DNA from: Chamaecyparis obtusa
Taxonomy: Eukaryota > Streptophyta > Pinopsida > Cupressales > Cupressaceae
Assembly (NCBI GenBank): GCA_027943335.1
Contig: BSBK01005137.1
Coordinates: 2,501-66,500 of the forward strand
Reading direction: 5' to 3'
DNA: 64,000 nucleotides
Shown here: in pieces, positions 56,541 through 64,000 of the stretch
Layout: each line of letters begins with the position of its first letter
How positions within the stretch are numbered: the first letter of the stretch is position 1
Notes under the pieces: generated by a model
What the model saw: only the letters and a program-made list of their open reading frames with translations
What the model was told of the DNA's origin: nothing
The model's database searches: none
Translations under genes and position numbers: made by a program

Positions 56541-59273
56541 TGTTATACACTAAGTTTGCACCATTGTTTCGAGCTCTCATAGTCTTGATAACCTAGTATA
56601 ACATGGGAATCATCTCCAGGTTGTGGGACCTATGCTAACTAAGATGAGACCTCCAGGTTCTAGGCTCGTTCCTCTTGGATAATCACCTTAATTTGCTTCT
56701 AGACATGAAAAGTAAATCTTTTGAGGGAAAGGGATAGAAGGAATGCCTGGAAAGGGAAATGACTAAAAGCAAACTACCTACTAGGTGAGACATTGAAATT
56801 AGGGTATGAATTGTGGCATAGAGGGATAGAATCAATGAAAGGCTTAGGTCTAGTAGTTCAAAACTTACTGAATAGGCTTGCATAAGTGTTTCATAGGAGT
56901 GGCTGAACATAAGACACAACCTATGACCTGCAAGTAGACATTCACTTCTCCAACTTGGTGTAGGATTGAGACAAGACTGTTAGTGGCTAAAGTATACCCA
57001 CAAAAACATCTAAATCAAATCAAACACAACAACACACACAATTACAGAAAGTAAGAGGGATCAAGAACCCTAAGTTGTCATTGAAAACATGCATAGACTT
57101 CAATTCATTAAGAGATGATTCAGACAAGGAAGCATAGGGACATGAAGAATTATCACAAACTACCTCTACAATGTTTGAATAATCAATGAAAGATTACAGA
57201 ATGTAGAAAACTAGAGGGCAAAAAATTGCCACAGATAGCCTTCTAAGAAAGAGATTTTCTTCTTTACAAAATGTAAACTCTAAGCTGAAAAGCTCCATAA
57301 AAACAATATATACATCTCAAGTGCACGTAGGTAGGAGTAAAAAACCTAACTATGGTTACAAATTTTACATTAGAATAATAAACCCTAGACCTGTCAAGTC
57401 TAATCATAAATATTACTTCTGCAAATATCTCAACCGATCAGATGTTTTATTTTGCATGCCCATCCCTGTACTATAATCAGCCTACAAACAAGCAACTTAG
57501 ATCCATCAACCTTTCTGCATAAAGTCTCACCATGAATGCTAAAAATGGTACCTCATAGGGACAAGAATTGACCCATGACGGCCGCCCAGACCTTCTCATC
57601 ATCCTTCCCAACTCCAAATGTCCCAGAGACATAAATTCTTTATCTAAGTCACCGCTCGTAGCATGTTCGAATCAATCACCGGTAGAAAACCCTCTGCAGA
57701 GATATTTAAATTTGAAAATATAACAGCTAGCCGGTCATTTTAAAACATGTCCATTGAAGAGAAACCCTTCCCAGTAGATGAATGGATGTGATGCACCTTT
57801 TAAAATAGTCTAAAACCCATCATGAAAAGTCAAAGACCACGTTGTCAGTAGCGCCCAATGAAAAATGGGCACATCAAAAAAGACCGACACCTCAGAAGTG
57901 AAAAGAACCTAGACCGTACATCAGACGGTTGTCGCTATGCCACTACCTTTAAATATCATACATCTTCCTTCAGTGGTATAGCGACAACTACAAGATTCAT
58001 CTACATTTTAACTCGCCTTGTAAGCTAAAAGACCTCAGGCCCAATGACATGTTTCCAATCTAATGGCGAGTGCATGATCTCATGGCCCCTAAATATTCTT
58101 TTAGATCATGTGCCAGGCGCTAATCCTTTTAGAGCTGGGAACCCATGACACATTAGATCCTCAAAAAAATCCTCATCATCACAGAGCAGCCAATCACAAA
58201 CCGGCACATCATTACACCTGGCAACGCAGTCCCACAGCCTTTCCCTTTACTTTAACCAATCAAAAGACTACATGTCATCCTGACCTAGCATCGAACCCAC
58301 TGAAAGGACCTAAACACTTGGAAAATCTTACGACTAGTGCAAAATCTCATGTGTCAGAAAACCTCTTCGTGAAGATACACCTGCCATCGATCTTCATCCT
58401 TCTGACATCCTTGCAGAGACTCTGACACGGCCCTACTGAAAAATATCCAGTCATTGCTACGTGGACGAATTGAATTCAAGCACATCAACAAATTAGGACC
58501 CACCTAACATAGCTCTGACAACAAAGTGAAATCGACAGTCGGTGCATGATCTCATAGCTCTGACACAACCCATGAGATCATGCACGAGATGTAGGATTAA
58601 AGGAACACAGTCTACCGGGCCCGCTCTGACAAGGTTACACATCACAACGTTGGATGAATCAAGAGCTTCCACATAGGAAAACATGGCAATGAATCCACAA
58701 AAGGTATGAAGCACTAAGCAAAAGGGAAGATCAATGGCTATTGTGAAATCGCAAGCCTCTGATAGACCCTTCGTGAAATCATGACAACCGTCAGATCTTC
58801 ATGACTGGGACCCCACAAAAGTGACCACCAAAAGACTTAGCAAATACATGACTGACGAAAGGTTATCTATTTCACTGGGTCATGAGATGTTAAGACTTAA
58901 CCACCAAACATTTGGTGACTAAGAGAACTAATGTAGTCACTAAATCACTGAATAAAAGGGGTAATCACCAGAGAACTTAGAGAACCTGTGACCAACCAAC
59001 GAGAATAAAGTGCACATGGGTTTTTGAGGACTTAAGTGGCCAAGATAAAGTAACATGAAAATAGAAACTAGCCTAGGGTTACTTAGGGTTTTTTGCTTAT
59101 AATGGCTAGTTTTATGAATTTCTAACTACAGACCAGGGGATGAAACAAATTGCAGAGGCCAGAGAACAAAACATGAAGCCATGAAAATTCTAAGGATGCC
59201 TGGCAGGGTAAAAATAGAGACCTAGGGATAGATTTTAGCCAAATTTGTATAAGACAGGAAAATTTGGGTAACA
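56541..59273 (-). repeat. 3' LTR of large-LTR element, copy 2
   Basis: 2733 bases; TGTTATACACTAAG to GGGTAACA on the plus strand. Contains the short hydrophobic frame at 56683-56919. Confidence 0.92.
56683..56919 (-). other. short hydrophobic reading frame in copy 2 LTR
   Basis: 78 codons from MCLMFSHSYETLMQAYS to a basic end SRSKLR; equivalent of 18822-19043. Confidence 0.35.
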
Positions 59274-59497
59274 TTTTGGCAATTTTTGTTGGATGTCAGC
59301 TTGCTAGACATAGATCAGTGGCCTTGACATATCCAATGGGCATGGGGTCATTATAGGAGCACAAAACTCTTGACAGAGAAACCTGGAACAAAACTGTGCT
59401 CAAGCACTTCTTGGAAAATAGGGGACTAAGCTAGAAAACATGGATAGAAAGCAGGAAAACCTAACCTATCCTAAACTAACCAGTTACAGGAACCTGG

Positions 59498-61319
59498 TCA
59501 AACAAAACCATTCACTGGTTGTGAAAAATAGTTACCTTTCCTCATTAGGATATTTTGCATTGGACACATGAGGATAGCTACAAAGATATGAGGCACACAA
59601 AAATTTGAAAAATAATTATTAGCTGCCTCTGCAAAAATAGGATCAAGTTTACCCTCCTCTAATTGATAATATGGATGGGTCTCAGAAAACTCCTTTTGTG
59701 CCATGTATATGATGGGGCAGCCTCTTGAAAGTCTAAAGGCATGGCTTTCCTTGACAGCCTCTTCTTTATCTTCATGGTTTCCCTCCATCATGGATAGCCA
59801 TGTCAACTCATCACCTGTGGACAGGGGACTGTCATCCCCCTCTTTTAAACAGGCCAAGAGCTCATCAAAGTTGTCAATATCTTGAAGATCTGGAACTAGC
59901 TCCAACCTTTTCTCATGTAGCAGCCTCTCAGAAAGAGAGCAATCCCAAACTAGGCCTCCTTCTATAGGCACATAACTTTGAACCTCCACTCCAAGGAATA
60001 GGGATTCATCATTCAATTTGTTACAAAAGACCTCTATGATATTGGAAAAATCATACTCTTCAAGGCTTTTGTCTATGTTCTTTTCCTGGAAAAGCTCTTC
60101 CATAACTTTATCATTCTGCTCAACAAAACCAGGCAGCTCATCTAATAAAAGCACAACATCCTCTTCTATATCAACCTCTTGTTGATGGTGAACCTTTTGT
60201 TCTGGTTGACCCTCACCCATAGGTAATGGCATGGTCTCCTCTTCATCATCAACAAAGAGGGGAAGCTCATCAAACAAACTAACCAAGAGCTCAGGCTGGG
60301 CATCAATCTCCACACCCTCACCATGCTGCCCCACTTTATCACAATCATCACTCAGCACTGATACCTTAGATTTTCTCTCCTCCTCTTCAAATGAAAGCTC
60401 ATTTACCATAGGTCCTTGCTCAGACACTAGACTAGTATCTTTGAAAATATCTGGCATCTGACAGCTAGGAGGTAGAGTCCATTGGGGTATCCACAACACT
60501 TCATCATCCTAAGAGACCAGAGGGGTCTCTTGGGATAAAAAAAATTTCTTGAACAAGCTGCTCTTGCAGAGTGGTAGGCTATATCTCAAGTAAAGGCTCT
60601 TGGGAAGAATTTTTTGCCTCAAAACTTGGGATGTGAAGTTGTGAGGGCTCAAAGGGAGGCATATAAGGCATACCTATCATGAAGCTTGTAAATGAAGGCT
60701 TTGTAGGCTCTTCATGTGTAGGCCCTTGAGGCAAATGGGTCCTCCAGCTTGGGATTTTAAGCCTAGGAGCCTTTTGTTGAGAAATTTGTGATTTCAACCT
60801 TATTGTCTCAATGTCAGCTTGATGTCTGATCTCTTCTTGGAATTTTTTTATTTGTTGCTCATTAACAAGAGTCTCTGCCACTTGGTAAGGGATGGACCTT
60901 TTCTCATAACTCTGAGCTTCCATTTCCTGCTGCTCCTTGATCTCAGATACTTGCTTAATCAAATCAAGCAATAGATTTTTGGTCTTTTCTTTCTCTTTCA
61001 TTGAGTCTAAGCTCTGAATCTATTGCCAATTAGGCTGAGAAGGGGTGGGTGGGTAGTAAGCATGATAGGGGAGCTAGCCCTACAACCTTTGTTGTGCCAT
61101 TTGTGCCCATGATCCTTCTTGGTAGAGGGCCCACTCATAATCTTGTATGAGGGCATATTCATTTGGGGCATGCTGGATATAATGAGAGCCTTGTATTATA
61201 TGGAAGCTTGGGATAAAAGTAGGCTTTAGGTGGTTTGCATAAGGCTGATAACTAGCCCATTGAGCACTATTCTCATAATAGGATGGTGGGTAACCTGACT
61301 GTCCATAATAACTTGACAT
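59498..61319 (-). pseudogene. unknown protein of the large-LTR element, copy 2 (nearly open)
   Basis: The frame starts at 61317-61319 with MSSYYGQSGYPPSYYE. Three blocks follow: 61080-61319, 60579-61001 with a coiled-coil-like segment (LLLDLIKQVSEIKEQQEM), and an uninterrupted 333-codon block 59498-60499. The last block holds IPQWTLPPSCQMPD, the acidic pair LFDELPLFVDDEEE and LLDELPGFVEQND, a central cassette (59891-60106), DNFDELLACLKE, AFRLSRGCPIIYMAQKEF and the end MQNILMRKGNYF. Only a few stops (near 61078, 61020, 60577 and 60510) and one shift separate the blocks, so the ancestral product was about 600 residues. No known domain was recognised. It is the sole gene of the element. Confidence 0.75.
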
Positions 61320-61500
61320 GTCTACTCATGCAATTAGCTAGAATTTGAATATGAAAGATTTGAAACATACCAACACTTCATCCTTGAAACCAGTAGACTT
61401 TCCAAAGTCACAAAATATGTAGCAAAATGACCTCTTCTAGGTTTGTAGCATGCTATCAACATATCAAAGATAGCATACCTTGAACATGAATCTGAACTTT

Positions 61501-61518
61501 GGTCCCAACGGGCGTGCC
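61501..61518 (-). other. PBS-like site of large-LTR element, copy 2
   Basis: TGGCACGCCCGTTGGGAC on the minus strand, five bases after the LTR. Confidence 0.6.
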
Positions 61519-61523
61519 AGAAT

Positions 61524-64000
61524 TGTTATACACTAAGTTTGCACCCTTGTTTCAAGCTCTTATAGTCTTGATAACCTAGTATAACATGGGAATCATCTCC
61601 AGGTTGTGGGACCTATGCTAACTAAGATGAGACCTCTGGGTTCTAGGCTAGTTCCTCTTGGATAATCACCTTAATTTTCTTCTAGACATGAAAAGTAAAT
61701 CTTTTGAGGGAAAGGGATAGAAGGAATGCCTGGAAAGGGAAATGACTGAAAGCAAACTACCTACTAGGTGATACACTAAAATTATGGTATGAATTGCAGC
61801 ATAGAGGGATAGAATCAATGAAAGGCTTAGGTCTAGTAGTTCACAACTTACTGAATAGGCTTGCATAAGTGTTTCATAGGAGGACCTCAACATAAGACAC
61901 AACCTATGACTTGCAAGTAGACATTCACTTCTGCAACTTAGTGTAGGATTGAGACAAGATTGTTAGGGGCTAAAGTATACCCACAAAAACATCTAAATCA
62001 GATCAAACACAAAAACAAACATAATTACAGAAAGTAAGAGGGATCAGAAACTCTAAGTTGTCATTGAAAACATGCATAGACTTCAATTCATTAAGAGATG
62101 GTTCAGACAAGGAAGCATAGGGACATGAAGAATTGTCATAAAGTACCTTTGTAATGTTTGAATAATGAATGAAAGATTATAGAAAGTAGAAATCTAGAGC
62201 ACAAAAAATTGCCACAGATAGCCTTTTTAGAAAGAGACTTTCTTGTTTACAAAATGTGAACTCTGAGCTCAAAAGGTCCAGAAAAACAATATATACATCT
62301 CAACTACATGCAGGCAGGAGTCAAAAACCTAGCTAGGGTTACAGATTTTACATTTGAATAATAAACCCTAGACCTATCAAGTTTGATCATAAATGTTACT
62401 TCTGTAAATATCTCAACCGATCAGATATTTTTCTTTGCATGCCCATCCTTGTACTATAATCAGCCTCCAAACAAGCAACCTGGATCCATCAACCTTTTAG
62501 CATAAAGTCTCACCATGAATGCTAAAAATGGTACCTCATAGGGACAAGAATCGACCGATGATGGCTGCCCAAACCTTGTCATCATCTTTCCCAACTGCAA
62601 ATGTCTTGGAGACATAAATTATTTAGCTACCTCACCGCTTGCAACATGTTTGAATCAATCGTTGGCAGAAAACCCTCTGCAGAGATATTTAAATTTGAAA
62701 ATATAATGGCTAGCTGGTCATTTTGAAACATGTCCATCGATGAGAAACCCTTCCCGACAGATGAACAACTACGATGCACCTTTTAAATAGTCTAAAACCC
62801 ATCATGAAAAGTCAAAGACCATATCGTTAGCAGTACCCAATGAAAAATGAGCACGTCAAAAAAGACTGACACCTCAGAAGTCAAAAGAACCTAGACCCTG
62901 CATCAAATGGTTGTCACTATGCCACTCCCTTTAAATATTGTGCTTCTTCCTTTAGCAGTATAGTGACAACTATGAGATTCATCCGCATTTTAACCTACCT
63001 TGTAAGCTAAAAGACCTCAGGCCCACTAACATGTTTCCAATCTAACGACGAGCACATGATGTCCTGGCCCCTAAATATTCTTTTAGCTCATGCACTAGCC
63101 ACTGATCCCTTTAGAACTAGGACCCCATGATACATCAGATCCTCTCACAAATCCTTGTCATCACAGAGCAGCCAATCATAAACTGGCACATTATTACACC
63201 TGGCAATGCAATCCCACAACCTTTCTCTTTACTTTGACTAATCAAAAGATGGCATGTCATCCTGACTTGGCATTGGACCCACTGACAGGACCTAAACACT
63301 TGGAAAATTTGATGGCCAGCGCAAAATCTCATGTTTCAGAAAACCTCTTTGCGAAGATACACCAGCCGTCAATCTTCATCCTTCTGACATCCTTGCAGAG
63401 ACTCTAACATGGCCCTACTAACAAATATCCAGTCATTGCTACATGGACCAATCGAATTCAAGCACATTGGCAAATGAGGACCCACCTGATATAGCTCTGA
63501 CAACAAAGTGAAATTGATGGTCGGTGCATGATCTCATAGCTCTAACACAACCCATGAGATCATCCACTTGCCATAGGATTAAACGAACACAATCCGTCAG
63601 GCCAACTTTGACAAGGTTACACATCACAACCTTTGGCCAATTAGGAGCTTCCACATAGGAAAACGTGGCAATGGACCCACACAAGGTATGAAGCACTGAG
63701 CAAAAGGGAAGATCGACAGCTATTGTGAAATCTCAAGCCTCTGACAGACCCTTCATGAACTCACGAAAACCATCGGATCTTCCTGACTGGGACCCCACTA
63801 AAGTGACCACCAAAAGACTTAGCGAATACATGATTGAGGAAAGGTTAGATGTTTCACTAGGTTGCGGGATGTTAAGACTTAACCACCAAACATTTGGTGA
63901 CTAAGAAAACTAATGTAGTCGCTGAATCACCGAATAAAAGGGGTAACCATCGAAGAACTTAGAGAACCTCCGACCGACCAATGAGAATAAAGCGCACATG
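61524..64000 (-). repeat. 5' LTR of large-LTR element, copy 2 (incomplete)
   Basis: Starts TGTTATACACTAAG; about 2477 bases visible, matching the left LTR closely throughout. The frame at 61666-61902 is the equivalent of 56683-56919. Confidence 0.92.
61666..61902 (-). other. short hydrophobic reading frame in copy 2 LTR (5')
   Basis: 78 codons, same frame as 56683-56919, ending SRRKLR. Confidence 0.35.

Larger units (their letters stand above)
56541..64000 (-). mobile_element. large-LTR element without pol (LARD-like), copy 2, runs off window
   Basis: The plus-strand order is left LTR (56541-59273, the 3' LTR), interior (59274-61523) and right LTR (61524 to past the end). The PBS-like TGGCACGCCCGTTGGGAC (minus, 61501-61518) gives the minus orientation. 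The interior encodes the same unknown protein as copy 1, better preserved. ATAGT (56536-56540) is the candidate left duplication. It is inserted in the Gag-like region of the Copia/Sirevirus-like element, making it the youngest member of this nest. Confidence 0.92.

Overview
The window looks like a piece of a very large, repeat-filled plant nuclear genome. It is AT-rich, contains no intact host gene, and is dominated by nested LTR retrotransposons with 0.7-2.8 kb LTRs, many C-to-T/G-to-A transitions, foldback elements and gene fossils. A gymnosperm is my best guess from genome style, but the sequence alone does not prove it.

Layout. 1-3.8 kb: a dispersed repeat with a TG/AG microsatellite, a 1-kb element with terminal inverted repeats, and AT-rich spacer. 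3.8-24.75 kb: the remains of one minus-strand, three-exon 2-oxoglutarate/Fe(II) dioxygenase gene (plant 2-ODD, GA-oxidase-like class). Each disrupted exon carries an LTR element: a solo LTR (3975-5048) and a tandem LTR-int-LTR-int-LTR chromovirus-type gypsy (5094-16049) both lie in exon 3, and a 7.8-kb large-LTR element without pol (16399-24193) lies in exon 2. All three have target-site duplications (TSDs), so the exons can be followed across the insertions. Exons 1-3 also carry four nonsense codons.

24.75-29.84 kb: spacer, a C-rich low-information block, the 3' end of a LINE, and an unassigned GC-richer block. 29.84-38.2 kb: a second copy of the dispersed repeat, invaded by a palindromic element made of two head-to-head LTR-like arms around a PBS-like core (30808-32479) and by a minus-strand LTR element (32697-37485). 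38.2-46.0 kb: a SINE-like unit, several long hairpin elements and an intronless NOG1 GTPase pseudogene. 46.2-64 kb: a Russian-doll nest in which a CACTA transposase relic is followed by a plus-strand gypsy element (46417-49841). That element is cut by a minus-strand Copia/Sirevirus-like element lacking pol (49842-56540), which is in turn cut by a second copy of the large-LTR element (56541 to beyond the window end).

I saw no functional host gene, tRNA, rRNA or CRISPR. The most interesting material is: (i) the gene fossil dismembered by three independent LTR insertions; (ii) the gypsy dimer with a single outer TSD whose middle LTR is older than the outer pair; (iii) the large-LTR family encoding one unrecognised protein with an exchangeable central cassette; (iv) the palindromic double-LTR element. 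All divergence counts here were made by eye.
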